Of a stretch of DNA of 64,000 bases, positions 1 through 8,759 are shown one piece after another. Every line of letters starts with the position of its first letter. The stretch's first letter is position 1. Made by a program: the position numbers and the translations under genes. Origin of the DNA: Berkiella sp963829835 (GTDB taxonomy: Bacteria; Pseudomonadota; Gammaproteobacteria; Berkiellales; Berkiellaceae); the NCBI GenBank assembly GCA_963829835.1, contig CAWHKC010000003.1, positions 496,001-560,000 of the forward strand, in the 5' to 3' direction. The notes beneath the pieces were generated by a model that had not been told where the DNA came from, searched no databases, and was given only the letters and a program-made list of their open reading frames with translations.

Positions 1-2
1 AA

Positions 3-335
3 GGTGTCAACAAAGCATCTCGAATGGAATCTTCAGGTTTGAGTGGTCAGATACAAATCACCCCGGAAGTTTATGCAGAGATCAAAGATATTTTCGTTTG
101 TTCAACGCCCTGTGAGCGCAATATTAAATCTTATGGTGGCACCCAAACCTTGTTTATTCTTCATACAAAGAAGACCGAACTTGAAGCTGAATTAACGCGA
201 AAATTTGTGCTGCCAGGATTTCGATTGCTGAGTAATCCGCAATTCTCATTGAGTACGCCTACGCCTAACAGAAGCAAACGTGTCCCCATCCATGAAGTAG
301 CAAAATCCACTTCAAGACCAAGCAATCCGAATTAA
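3..335 (+). CDS. C-terminal end of a class III adenylate/guanylate cyclase (partial)
   Basis: The frame is open from the left edge of the window and reads GVNKASRMESSGLSGQIQIT. This is the conserved end of the class III nucleotide cyclase catalytic domain, where the family has VNxASRMESxGxxGxIQxT. The active-site aspartates and the rest of the domain lie outside the window. About 80 residues follow, with a short basic, Ser/Pro-rich tail that I cannot assign. Such enzymes make cAMP or cGMP in signalling. The ATG at 24 lies inside the conserved motif and is not the true start. A hairpin at 391-413 (ATATAGG paired with CCTATAT) follows the gene but has no T-run, so I do not call it a terminator. 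Confidence 0.75.
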   Translation, partial: GVNKASRMESSGLSGQIQITPEVYAEIKDIFVCSTPCERNIKSYGGTQTLFILHTKKTELEAELTRKFVLPGFRLLSNPQFSLSTPTPNRSKRVPIHEVAKSTSRPSNPN

Positions 336-621
336 CATAGTGGATTGCAGGAGTTTGTTTCTAAAAAGTAGCAAGAATACTAGCTTAAACATATAGGATT
401 AGCTTTCCTATATTTCCACAGGAAAACGCGCTCCAAGATTACTGGTAATATTTGACATAATCTGAGGACCTCTAGATAACATATCTACTACAAGGTAAAA
501 TTAATTCTATTGATAAAAAGAAGTGATGTGCTTAGATATGCATGGTTTAAGATTTGGAAAATGTCTGAGTAATCATCAATAAATAGTAATGGATATTTTG
601 ATTGTGTGAGAGCTAAAAACC

Positions 622-1098
622 TTGAAAGATTTTATTGGTTCACTTAATGTTGAATTAGTTCAAATCGATTTAGCATTCCAAAAGACAAATGTAGCAGATT
701 TCGATCAATACACGGCTATCATGCTTGCAGTTATGCCAATTTTTAAACAAGCCGAGATTTTTGCATTCATATTAGCAGGTCAAGATATTTCAAAGTATCA
801 TGATTTAGATCGTGTTCAACGCGTTTTTCCGCAAACAAGATTTCCATACATTGATGAACTACGTGAATATGAATTGTTAGTGAGCAATTTCATTAGCAAA
901 GTCCTATCGCTAGCCGCAAATTTGGAAAATGCTTCGTTGCTTCATAGAGTAACACCCAACACATCATTTGTGCCGTTATTTAAAATATCGATAGCAAAAG
1001 TAAGACAAGCGCAACGTTCTCAAGAAAATTCACTTGAAGGTTTGATTGAAACGTTAAACCTATCTTCGACAAAAAACGCATTACACGCCAGAAAATAG
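622..1098 (+). CDS. hypothetical protein, 158 aa
   Basis: Not recognised. The frame opens after a stop at 607-609, and the first usable start is TTG at 622, behind a weak GTGAGAG ribosome site. The predicted protein is soluble, mostly helical and has no signal peptide or obvious motif. It lies alone between the cyclase gene and a kinase effector gene, with 286 bp of AT-rich, non-coding-looking DNA before it and 153 bp after it. A later start, or a gene remnant, is possible. Confidence 0.5.
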   Translation: MKDFIGSLNVELVQIDLAFQKTNVADFDQYTAIMLAVMPIFKQAEIFAFILAGQDISKYHDLDRVQRVFPQTRFPYIDELREYELLVSNFISKVLSLAANLENASLLHRVTPNTSFVPLFKISIAKVRQAQRSQENSLEGLIETLNLSSTKNALHARK

Positions 1099-1251
1099 CG
1101 CGTACCTACATCAGATTGTTATGACATACATAACCTGACAAATACCATTTTTAACGTTCTAGACGGTCTTAATGCAGATACTCAGTGAACTAACATATAT
1201 GGTAAAATCTGCTGTAATCTAGTTTAAATAGTTAAAAATCGAGTAGGCAAT

Positions 1252-3039
1252 ATGAAACGCGGTGCTTCACCTATCAATCGCTCACCTTCTCCCATTCTGA
1301 CAAAGCGAAGAAGGCCTTATGATGAAGCTTTTGAGAAAGATCTTAATGAATTAATTATTGCCTTTTCTAAATTGAGCTTGCATTCACCGAAACCAAAAAT
1401 TGAAACAAAAATAATGGTTCCTACACAAGAGCCTGCCAAGGTTTCTGTCCCTGAACAATCAACTGAAAAGCAAGTTTCCGAACATGCAATGAGAATTCCT
1501 CTTGCACATCAGGTTGAACCAAAAAGAAGAATCGTTGTAGCTAGACCGGCGTTAGATAGGCAGCCCCGCAAAGAAATAAAACCATCTTCACAGTTATATA
1601 CACAAGCTGAGCAAAAGAGAAAACCCTCACCCAAAGCAATGAGTGTTTCGCCTCCACGATACCTAAACCCCCACTATGATGAGTTTATCCAACGGCTTGA
1701 AACTGCACGTTTAAGAAATATTGATGCTCGGTTGAGTCGATTCATTTTAAAATCAGATCTCAATAAAATAATTGATTACCTTTTGAGAAATAATGCCATT
1801 TTAAATCAGATTAGAACGCTACAACCAGGTCAAGCATTACATTATATCAAAACGGTCCCAGATTCGATTCCAGATGGCAGACGAAGAATAGATGCATTTA
1901 GATTGGCTGACTTGCCTCGTTCCATTGATATCCTCTGCGATGCAGCGTCAGGCGAATTAAAATTGATGGTTAATACCAAAAGTAAATTAGCTGATCACAC
2001 AAAACATACTTTAAGCAAGAAAAGCGGCACATACAAGGGCTCAGGCAAGCCTGCATGGCGTGTAGACATACCGGAAGAAGAGATGTTTGAATTAGTGGCT
2101 TTGCTTCCTAATGATCTGCATAAGCAGCAAAATTATATCCAAGAGTTACAAACAGAAACCGCTATCTCACAACAAGCAAGTAGAATTTCCGATGAAGTAA
2201 ACCGTTCAGAACTAGGTTCTAAATTTGTAAAATTAGGGAAAACAAAAATCAATATGTTTTCTCGTAAATCAAAACAAGATTTGGCATCATTTTTACATGA
2301 GGTCGCAGAAGGAAAAATCATTCTCACTCAGAAAGATATTAACGATATCATGTTAGGTATTTTTAAAGGAGTTCAAGCTCTACAGAGTCTGGGGAAGGTT
2401 CATCAAGATTTAAAACCGGGAAATATACTCATTGACAAAGATAAGTCAGGGCAATATCGCATAAAAATCATTGATTTTGGATTGACAAGAAATGAATATG
2501 ATCCAAATGAAAGTGCATTGTCTACCCCCTGGTACGAATCACCCGAGATTTCACAAATCTATAGCGCTAGTACGGCATATTATCATGCACAATTTCATTC
2601 AATTAAGGATACACAATATTCAGTGGGCAGACTTTTCTATTTATCTGATTATCAACGTAGGGTTGTCGATAGCCGTCCCCATAAAGCCAATGATATATGG
2701 TCATTAGGGATTATCTATTTGCAATTACAGAACAAGGGTAGAAGCCCCTTATTTTACACAAAGCAGGAATTTGAGGCTTTACTCTCTCGCACCGGTAATA
2801 AAGAAATCATTCAGCAATTACTTGCGCACGAGCGTGATAAGCGAATTAATATTGAAAAAGCTATAGAGTTGCAAAATCAAATCATGGTTGAGCCAAGTCC
2901 AACGCCATCACCATCACATGTGAAGGCTGAGACGACAACTCCATTATTAACAACGATATGGAACTATGCTTACAGTAAACTCATGCCTACGCAACATGTT
3001 GCAGAGGTTGTACAAAGACGTTTGATCCCCTCTTATTAA
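1252..3039 (+). CDS. effector-like Ser/Thr protein kinase with basic N-terminus
   Basis: A 595-residue protein. The kinase C-lobe is clear: HQDLKPGN at 384-391 (catalytic Asp386 and Asn391), DFG at 408-410 and an APE-like ESPE at 429-432. A second kinase motif, NDIWSLGIIYLQ, is also present. The N-lobe is divergent. I see no clean glycine loop, and the region from about 245 to 345 would have to supply the ATP-binding Lys and the helix-C Glu. The first 130 residues are low-complexity and basic, starting MKRGASPINRSPSP and then TKRRRP, which resembles a nuclear localisation signal and the MKRGP start seen in neighbouring effector-like genes. No transmembrane segment or signal peptide is visible. 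Likely role (inference): phosphorylation of host proteins after export. A perfect-stem palindrome follows the stop codon. Confidence 0.8.
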   Translation: MKRGASPINRSPSPILTKRRRPYDEAFEKDLNELIIAFSKLSLHSPKPKIETKIMVPTQEPAKVSVPEQSTEKQVSEHAMRIPLAHQVEPKRRIVVARPALDRQPRKEIKPSSQLYTQAEQKRKPSPKAMSVSPPRYLNPHYDEFIQRLETARLRNIDARLSRFILKSDLNKIIDYLLRNNAILNQIRTLQPGQALHYIKTVPDSIPDGRRRIDAFRLADLPRSIDILCDAASGELKLMVNTKSKLADHTKHTLSKKSGTYKGSGKPAWRVDIPEEEMFELVALLPNDLHKQQNYIQELQTETAISQQASRISDEVNRSELGSKFVKLGKTKINMFSRKSKQDLASFLHEVAEGKIILTQKDINDIMLGIFKGVQALQSLGKVHQDLKPGNILIDKDKSGQYRIKIIDFGLTRNEYDPNESALSTPWYESPEISQIYSASTAYYHAQFHSIKDTQYSVGRLFYLSDYQRRVVDSRPHKANDIWSLGIIYLQLQNKGRSPLFYTKQEFEALLSRTGNKEIIQQLLAHERDKRINIEKAIELQNQIMVEPSPTPSPSHVKAETTTPLLTTIWNYAYSKLMPTQHVAEVVQRRLIPSY

Positions 3040-3040
3040 G

Positions 3041-3065
3041 GTAGTGGGTCGGCCCGACCCTCTAC
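3041..3065. repeat. REP-like palindrome after kinase gene
   Basis: GTAGTGGGTCGGCCCGACCC followed by TCTAC. It forms a stem of GTAG/CTAC and GGGTCGG/CCGACCC. It sits two bases after the kinase stop codon and is one of several GGGTC/GACCC palindromes found just 3' of genes in this window. Confidence 0.6.
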
Positions 3066-3237
3066 ATATCATCATGGTCTTTATCATTGCCATTTCATTT
3101 TGCAAAGAAAACGCTAGTTAATTGTTTATTTGTTGCCATGAGAGCTGCTGATATCAAGAGAGCAATTGAAAAATATAGAATGTATGCGTAAAAAGCAAAT
3201 TACAATAATGCAGGAGTGGCCCCATAATCTTATTTCG

Positions 3238-3849
3238 TTAGCCGCCAAGTTTGTTTTTAGATGTACTATTAGGATCCTCTATTTTTTTCAACTTTTCAGC
3301 AATATGTCTTCGAGGCTTTTCCTCTAAAGCAGTACTTTGACTTTCTTTCTTATCTTCTTTCTTTTGTTCTTTAGCTAAAATATGAAGAAAGGGATCTTCT
3401 TTCCCAGCAGGATTATAACTAGTAGCAACAGCAGCATCTACATATTCTTTATTTCCTTTGGCATCAGTTACCCTATCATTACGATAACCAATAAATTCAC
3501 TTGAACCAAGTCGCTTTTCTGCTGTTGCTAAACTTTTAGCTGGCTCAACTCCAGCCTTTTTAAGCCTTTCCTCAATTTCTTCAAGCATTGACTTCCAGTT
3601 ATTTTTTGGGTCCACTTCATAATAAATTGTTATTTGCTTACCAACTTGCGTACCATCATTTAAATTAAATCCAGGAGAAGCTAGTTTAAAAGCAGGCACG
3701 TTATATTTCCTAAGCACATCACAAACAATATCCATACCTTTTTGCAGATTAGCCGGTTCTTCGTTTAATCCAATATGAAACTTCCAGCCCAAGGTATCAC
3801 TATCACTATAATCTGGAGCCCCTTGGGCATGCGCAGCAATCCAGGAAGT
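3238..3849 (-). pseudogene. OspF/SpvC/HopAI1-type phosphothreonine lyase, 5'-truncated
   Basis: Numbering from the TTG at 3792 gives 184 residues. KFHI (Lys4, His6), Lys36, GKQITIYY (51-58), FIGYRND and DPFLHIL match in order and spacing the catalytic core of phosphothreonine lyases. As I recall SpvC, the His-Lys distance is also 30 residues, followed by QFTLY, YISYRNE and EPFYRLM. These enzymes remove phosphate from MAP kinases by beta-elimination. The frame stays open upstream to a stop at 3850-3852 and reads IAAHAQGAPDYSDSDTLGW, but has no ATG. About 100 N-terminal residues usual for the family are missing. The loss coincides with the junction to a truncated adenosine deaminase gene. The C-terminus adds a charged Lys/Glu tail of about 50 residues. 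Either a pseudogene or a gene starting at TTG 3792. Confidence 0.65.
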
Positions 3850-4619
3850 TTACTTCTCCCGAATACGTTTGGGATGCAATTCGAACCCTACCATTAGATC
3901 GTCTTGGGCATGCGACTTCTGCCGCCCAAGATGCAGAACTTATGAGAGAGATTGCAAAAAGAAATATATCTATTGAAATTTGCCCCACCAGTAACTTGGT
4001 TTTGCATGTCGTCAAATCTATTAAAGAGCATGTTTTCAAAATATTCCGTCAATTTGGAATCAATATGTCTATCAGTTCTGATGATCCGACCTTTTTCGGC
4101 CATAACGTGGATAATCATGAATTTCCCGAAGATGAGTTTTTACCTACCGCGGTTGGGACATCTGTGGGATCTGAATGGGAAAAAATGCAAAGATTATTTG
4201 GTTTAAGCGTTAAAGAAATGGTAGAAATCTATCAAGCTGCTAATGCCTCCGGTTTTGCAGAAGAATCTTTGAAAATGCAGTGTTTAGCTTATTCAAGATT
4301 ATATTTAGCATTTCATGAACTTAAAACGGTGCTGGCTCCTTTTAAAGGCAATGCGATATATCCCTTGCTTGAGGCTTATGAAAATTCGCCTAGCGAAGTC
4401 AATTTGCAAAGATTCATTTCTCAACTGGATTCTTATAAAGAAGCATTAGATGACAAGGTGTTCCAATTGGCACAAACACTGAAAACTGCGCACAGTCACT
4501 TTGCCCAAGCCATTGTTAGACATGATGCGGATCTGCAGCAACGTTTACATGACTTCCAACAAAGAATCATAGCTGTTAAACATGAAAACGTAGAAAGAGA
4601 AAGATTGGCAGCTCATTAA
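3849..4619 (+). pseudogene. adenosine deaminase family gene, 5'-truncated
   Basis: From about 3849 the frame reads FTSPEYVWDAIRTL, then LDRLGHATSAAQD, IEICPTSN and INMSISSDDPTFFG. These are the second half of the adenosine deaminase TIM barrel, including the GHA motif and the metal-binding Asp of SSDDP. The first half (roughly 190 residues in Add-type enzymes), with the HxH metal site and the catalytic Glu, is absent because homology stops at the junction with the opposing lyase gene. A C-terminal extension of about 90 helical residues goes beyond typical deaminases. The ATG at 3942 lies mid-domain. A deaminase would convert adenosine to inosine, but this remnant should be inactive. Confidence 0.8.
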
Positions 4620-4720
4620 AACAACAATTTTTGTGACGTGGTCAGGCCTGCAATATTGCATTTCTGAAGTTGGAAATGCAGTAAAGTAAGCCTGGATTGT
4701 TACAAAAAATAAAATGATTG

Positions 4721-5698
4721 CTATTTTTTATTCTTTGTGCCTTTTGGTTCCTTAAGATCCGTATTTGAAAATTGTTCTTCTAACATGCTCATAACGACAT
4801 CACGTTCTTTTTGCCATCCTAATGAGCCAACCTTATGCCTTTCTGAAACATATAATGGAGGTCGAGTACCATGATAGAAGGTTCCAACAAAAATGGGCAT
4901 TTCAATAGGTAGTTGTGATTTAGGTGGAGCGGGATTGAGTACACTATCCAGCATGTTAGCGATTTCAAGATGTTTTTTCTGCCTTGCGTTTCTTGCGGCT
5001 ACTTTAAAATAGTCAACATCAATAGTAAATCCATGAGCTAATATCAATTTTACTTCATCAAAATTTCCTTTAATGGAAGCATTATTTAAAGCTTCGCCTA
5101 TGCTTGCTTTATTCAGCAAGGCTTTAATATGTTTAAATCCAAGAATATAAGAAAGGGCTAAATATAACGGTATTTCAGCGCATTTGATAAACAACGCATT
5201 TATAGTTAGTGCATAATGTTTTTTAGATTCTTCTGATAAAGCAGGTTCTTTTGATTGAAGATCATCTTCTACCACTCGAAGGATATGGCTTAAGGAGATA
5301 GTTGATCGACATGATAAGGCATACACCAGGGCATTGGTAATATCTTCAAGCGCAAGATGAGTATAATAAAGTAAAGTTAAAACAATTCTTTGTTGGTTAC
5401 AGGTGATTGCAAACTTTAAAAAGTCGCCATGTAAAAGAGAATTATCAAGTTTTTTAATTAAATTTAATAATCCTTCTTCTTCTCCTAATTCGACAGCATA
5501 GTAACAAGCTTGTTCAAGCTCATCATCGGAGAAATTATCAGTTGTTTGAACAACAGCTTTAAAATTAGCTTTGTCTTTTTTGAGTAAAGCAAGTTTAAGC
5601 TTCTCAATTGCTGCGCCATTTCCTCTTTGAGTAGAATAGTGTGCAGCCAGAACACCCTGTTTCATAACCCCAAAACCACGACGAATACCTTTTAACAT
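4721..5698 (-). CDS. helical-repeat (ankyrin-like) protein
   Basis: I place the start at the ATG at 5698 (MLKGIRRGFGVMKQ), which has a GGGGA ribosome site. The longer frame to 5728 runs into an inverted repeat. The 325-residue product is a run of helix pairs resembling degenerate ankyrin repeats, for example LNNASIKGNFDEVKLILAHG followed by KHLEIANMLDSVL. The end is Pro-rich, then charged, with a Lys-rich last stretch. No enzyme motif, signal peptide or membrane segment is visible. It is probably an effector-like protein by company and style, but the exact function is unknown. Confidence 0.6.
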   Translation of the reverse strand: MLKGIRRGFGVMKQGVLAAHYSTQRGNGAAIEKLKLALLKKDKANFKAVVQTTDNFSDDELEQACYYAVELGEEEGLLNLIKKLDNSLLHGDFLKFAITCNQQRIVLTLLYYTHLALEDITNALVYALSCRSTISLSHILRVVEDDLQSKEPALSEESKKHYALTINALFIKCAEIPLYLALSYILGFKHIKALLNKASIGEALNNASIKGNFDEVKLILAHGFTIDVDYFKVAARNARQKKHLEIANMLDSVLNPAPPKSQLPIEMPIFVGTFYHGTRPPLYVSERHKVGSLGWQKERDVVMSMLEEQFSNTDLKEPKGTKNKK

Positions 5699-5716
5699 TA
5701 AAGTTCCCCAACATAA

Positions 5717-5808
5717 GAAAGGGGTCAAGTATACCCTTGACCCAGGTTGTTAGAAAGTATGAGTCAATCGAATGCAAACCTGGGTCAAGGGTATACTTGA
5801 CCCCTTTC
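5717..5808. repeat. 32-bp perfect inverted repeat, REP-like
   Basis: Arms at 5717-5748 and 5777-5808 are perfect reverse complements of 32 bp around a 28-bp loop. Each arm contains GGGTCAAG-TATAC-CCTTGACCC, itself nearly palindromic. It sits just upstream of the start at 5698 and between two minus-strand genes. A related half unit, GGGGTCAAGTATAC, occurs at 46738-46752. It looks like a pair of short REP-type elements. Confidence 0.75.
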
Positions 5809-5859
5809 CTATATTTGTTCCCCCAGAAACAAGTTGTATTTTTTGAATATTCAATGCCT

Positions 5860-7008
5860 TCATTTATAAAAGCCTGTATTCCAACCTTTCTTCTTCGCTG
5901 GTTCCTTATCGGTGCTACTCGTTGTTACTGTTTTTACTTTTGCTTTTGCAGCAGAATAGGCAAGCACCATCGCTGCAGGTGGCTTAGTTTCAGGTAAATT
6001 AGCGGCATCTGATTCTCTTTTATTTATCAGCTTAACGGCAGCTTGCCAATCAGGTTTTTCAGATTCACCAAAGATTTCTTTTTGTATTTTCATACCCTCT
6101 TTGATAAGTCTTAATACTTGAGTGAGATCAGATTTTAGAAATATATTAATCATTCCATCGTCACAATCAATGATTTTATTACTAAATCCTTGAATGGCTT
6201 CCCTTCTTGCTTGAAGTTTCTGTAAATGATAGTTATCTGTGCGGGAGATAAAGCGAGATTCCACTGAAGGTTCCGCAGCAAAAGCGGATAGGTGCTTTTC
6301 AAGCAAGCCTTCTTCCGATAGGGGCCCCTCAAGGCCAAAAGTACGCACAAGTATTTGTTTAGATGTAGGCGGAATAGATACCACCACACAATTATAATTA
6401 CCCTCATTTCCAAAGGGGTGTTTTACATAATAATAGGGATCGCCTTTAAAGGTAATGATAGCACCAGTCAGCTCTAACTTATTTCTTTCTTTAGCCTCGA
6501 CTAAAAGAGATAGAATTTGATAGGGTTCTGTAAATATCTTTACTTCTTTTTCACCCTCTTGCGTTAACAACATTGGACCATCTTTTGAAATTAAAATACG
6601 ACGCTCATTGGGAACATTCCCCGCTGTATCACCAAAAATAGCATCAAATCGTGCTTTACCATTTTGCTCACCGTGAATTTCGATCATGGATTGCAAAAGC
6701 GCATAATAATAAGCAATACCAATTGCCATGCCGCAATCAATCACCGTTTCATAGGTATGTAATAAATCTTCGATTGCTTTTGAAGCACTATAGTTTGGTT
6801 TTAATTGGTAAAGATTGCATCCTGGTAGAAAGGGTGTATTGGTAAAAGCAGGGTGGGTGGTATGTCCAATAGAAGAGTGACATCTTTCATCAAGAGAGGT
6901 ATTAGGATAATGCGAGGAAAAACGATCTAAAGTTATCAGATGTTTTCTGACTTCGTTGGTTTCGAGTTTTTCCATCGCGCGAATGAGGTGCCGTCTAAAT
7001 GTACTCAT
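5860..7008 (-). CDS. transglutaminase-like (Tgl-type) effector candidate
   Basis: 382 residues, starting at ATG 7008 behind a strong AGGAGG ribosome site. The middle resembles Bacillus Tgl-type protein-glutamine glutamyltransferases: a Cys at a helix start (DCGMAIGIAYYYALL, Cys92) aligns with the FECATAMVIVLY type motif, and TGAIITFKGDPYYYVKHP with GNEGNYN (Glu202) aligns with the LPGDIVYFK...QGEN segment. This alignment is from memory and moderate at best. No signal peptide or membrane segment. The C-terminus is Lys/Ala-rich and ends KKKGWNTGFYK. If correct it would cross-link or deamidate protein Gln residues. Otherwise it is a hypothetical cysteine enzyme. Confidence 0.5.
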   Translation of the reverse strand: MSTFRRHLIRAMEKLETNEVRKHLITLDRFSSHYPNTSLDERCHSSIGHTTHPAFTNTPFLPGCNLYQLKPNYSASKAIEDLLHTYETVIDCGMAIGIAYYYALLQSMIEIHGEQNGKARFDAIFGDTAGNVPNERRILISKDGPMLLTQEGEKEVKIFTEPYQILSLLVEAKERNKLELTGAIITFKGDPYYYVKHPFGNEGNYNCVVVSIPPTSKQILVRTFGLEGPLSEEGLLEKHLSAFAAEPSVESRFISRTDNYHLQKLQARREAIQGFSNKIIDCDDGMINIFLKSDLTQVLRLIKEGMKIQKEIFGESEKPDWQAAVKLINKRESDAANLPETKPPAAMVLAYSAAKAKVKTVTTSSTDKEPAKKKGWNTGFYK

Positions 7009-7083
7009 CTTACCCTCCTACAAAAAATGAGCTGAGTATATATCAACTTTTTGTTAGGGCAAAGCTGTAGAAAAAACCTCAAC

Positions 7084-7140
7084 GCCAGGATTTTCCTGGC
7101 ATTTTTCTTATTGTAATTTGGTAAACTTGCCTAAATTAAT
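7084..7140 (+). repeat. 57-bp hairpin + TTTGGTAAACTTGCCTAA module, copy 1
   Basis: GCCAGGA-TTT-TCCTGGC hairpin (7084-7100), a T-run, then AATTTGGTAAACTTGCC and TAAATTAAT. It lies between two minus-strand genes, so no plus-strand transcript obviously ends or starts here. See the finding on the five copies. Confidence 0.7.
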
Positions 7141-7163
7141 TGTGATAGGTTCCCGCATCTTTG

Positions 7164-8534
7164 TTACGGCGCGATCCGAGTTCGATCTTCTTGGATCGGA
7201 GGTTGTGTTGGTTGTGATTGTTCTGCTGATAGTGATCTTGTTTGGGCATTATTTCCAAGATTATTGAACAATAGAATTACACTTTGTTCTTCGTTTGCCG
7301 TCATATGAAGTTTGGATTGAGTAAGCTTTGTCAACACTTCTTGCTTAAGTTTAACTAGCTTTCCTTCAGGCGTTTTTGCAACATTAACAGCAGGTAATGC
7401 TACTTCAGTACCCATATCTTGTGTAAAAGGAATTTGATTATCATATACCGATAGTCCCCAAAAGAAACGTTGGGCATAAGATGCACCCGTATAAGTCATT
7501 AGCGCAGTGACACCGGTGATTACGGCTGCAACACCGTAATGCATAAAATTCAGCATCGCAACGGGTAACCCTAATTCAATCAACCCAGTCACGGGAAGTG
7601 CTAAAACATCAAACCAAACTGTCTTTGCGGCAAAAAATATTGCAATTCCAACCGCTGCTATATAAACACCGGTTTCTAACAATTTAGGCCAGCTGATCTT
7701 TCCTTTCCAAGAGAGATCCTTAGAGCCGATACTTCGATGCAATGATTCTGCCAAATCAAATAAATAAAAATCATTGGTACATTTTTTCGCTAAATAAGTA
7801 GCGATCATGAGGCCGATCCCTAAAGGAGAAGCGTAGCTCGCAAGGCCTGCTGTTTCTACTATGGCTATAGCGGTACTGAGTGTCATCAGCCAAGCAATCC
7901 AGGATCCTGCATAATGCAAGAAAATTTCACGATTTGTCATTTTCTCAACAGGATTGGGAATATTAATTTTAGAATTCACGCCTAGTGCTGTCGTATTTCG
8001 CTTCAACCAAACATAGCTGAGTAGGGTAGAAAGTATACCCATTTTATCGCCCTTGACATGTAATCCAGCATTTTCAATGTCTCTGAGATGATCTTGAGCA
8101 ACACGAAACTTAGAAACGAAAGTCGGCAAGGGCCACTTTTGATCGCGGCGGAATTTATATTCTTTGACCATTCTTGCAGCAACTTCTTTTTGACTCTTTG
8201 TAGGCACTATTGCTAATTCAAAAGCCGTTTTCGCGGTGCCATCTTTGCGATAAAGTTGTAGAAAAAGATCTTGTCGTTCTGCTGCCAATGATTCAGTTTT
8301 AGCTTTAGATGACGAAAATTCCCTGTTTTTGGCCCATTCGTTGAATTCGTGCTGACATTTTAGGGGCATATGGGGCGTCATTGCCAACTCATACAGTTCT
8401 GGCACAAACATCCCAACTAAAGTGTTCTTACGATAAATCTCGATATAGGTAAAATCTACATGACGGTTTGTAGGGGCTGGATCGGTAATTCGATCCCACA
8501 ACGCTGCAAGCGCTTTTTGCATCATGCCAGCCAT
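7164..8534 (-). CDS. multi-pass membrane protein, hypothetical
   Basis: The start is taken at ATG 8534 (MAGMMQKALAALWDRITD), which has GGGAG 7 bp upstream, rather than the GTG at 8549. Residues about 1-200 are soluble and charged. They are followed by about five hydrophobic segments between roughly 210 and 365 (for example IAWLMTLSTAIAIVETAGL, LLETGVYIAAVGIAIFFAA and YGVAAVITGVTALMTYTGA). A soluble tail rich in Gln, Pro and Thr ends the protein. I see no transporter signature. Membrane location, perhaps a host membrane after export, is inference from the neighbourhood. Confidence 0.65.
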   Translation of the reverse strand: MAGMMQKALAALWDRITDPAPTNRHVDFTYIEIYRKNTLVGMFVPELYELAMTPHMPLKCQHEFNEWAKNREFSSSKAKTESLAAERQDLFLQLYRKDGTAKTAFELAIVPTKSQKEVAARMVKEYKFRRDQKWPLPTFVSKFRVAQDHLRDIENAGLHVKGDKMGILSTLLSYVWLKRNTTALGVNSKINIPNPVEKMTNREIFLHYAGSWIAWLMTLSTAIAIVETAGLASYASPLGIGLMIATYLAKKCTNDFYLFDLAESLHRSIGSKDLSWKGKISWPKLLETGVYIAAVGIAIFFAAKTVWFDVLALPVTGLIELGLPVAMLNFMHYGVAAVITGVTALMTYTGASYAQRFFWGLSVYDNQIPFTQDMGTEVALPAVNVAKTPEGKLVKLKQEVLTKLTQSKLHMTANEEQSVILLFNNLGNNAQTRSLSAEQSQPTQPPIQEDRTRIAP

Positions 8535-8653
8535 AATCTTTACTCCCACTTTATCAACAACACATTTATTTTCATAAAACTACAGGGGATTTTCACACTA
8601 ACATGAGTTTTCTTGCTTTGCAAAGAAAGTACGATTGAATGTTAAATCACGTA

Positions 8654-8710
8654 TGCCAGGAATTTCCTGGCATTTTTTTATATTATAATTTGGTAAGCTT
8701 GCCTAAATAA
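8654..8710 (+). repeat. 57-bp hairpin module, copy 2 (upstream of ankyrin gene)
   Basis: TGCCAGGAATTTCCTGGCA hairpin, seven T residues, then AATTTGGTAAGCTTGCC and TAAATAATTC. It lies 50 bp before the ankyrin gene and downstream of a divergent gene start, so the hairpin cannot be the terminator of a plus-strand gene. Confidence 0.75.
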
Positions 8711-8759
8711 TTCAGAAAAATAAACGTTTATATCATGCAGCAATTAAAAGAGGTTTTTT

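Noticed and set aside
7084..7100. Hairpins of the 57-bp module as ordinary terminators
   Set aside because: Copies 2, 4 and 5 lie between divergent genes where no plus-strand gene ends, and a further palindrome is conserved downstream.
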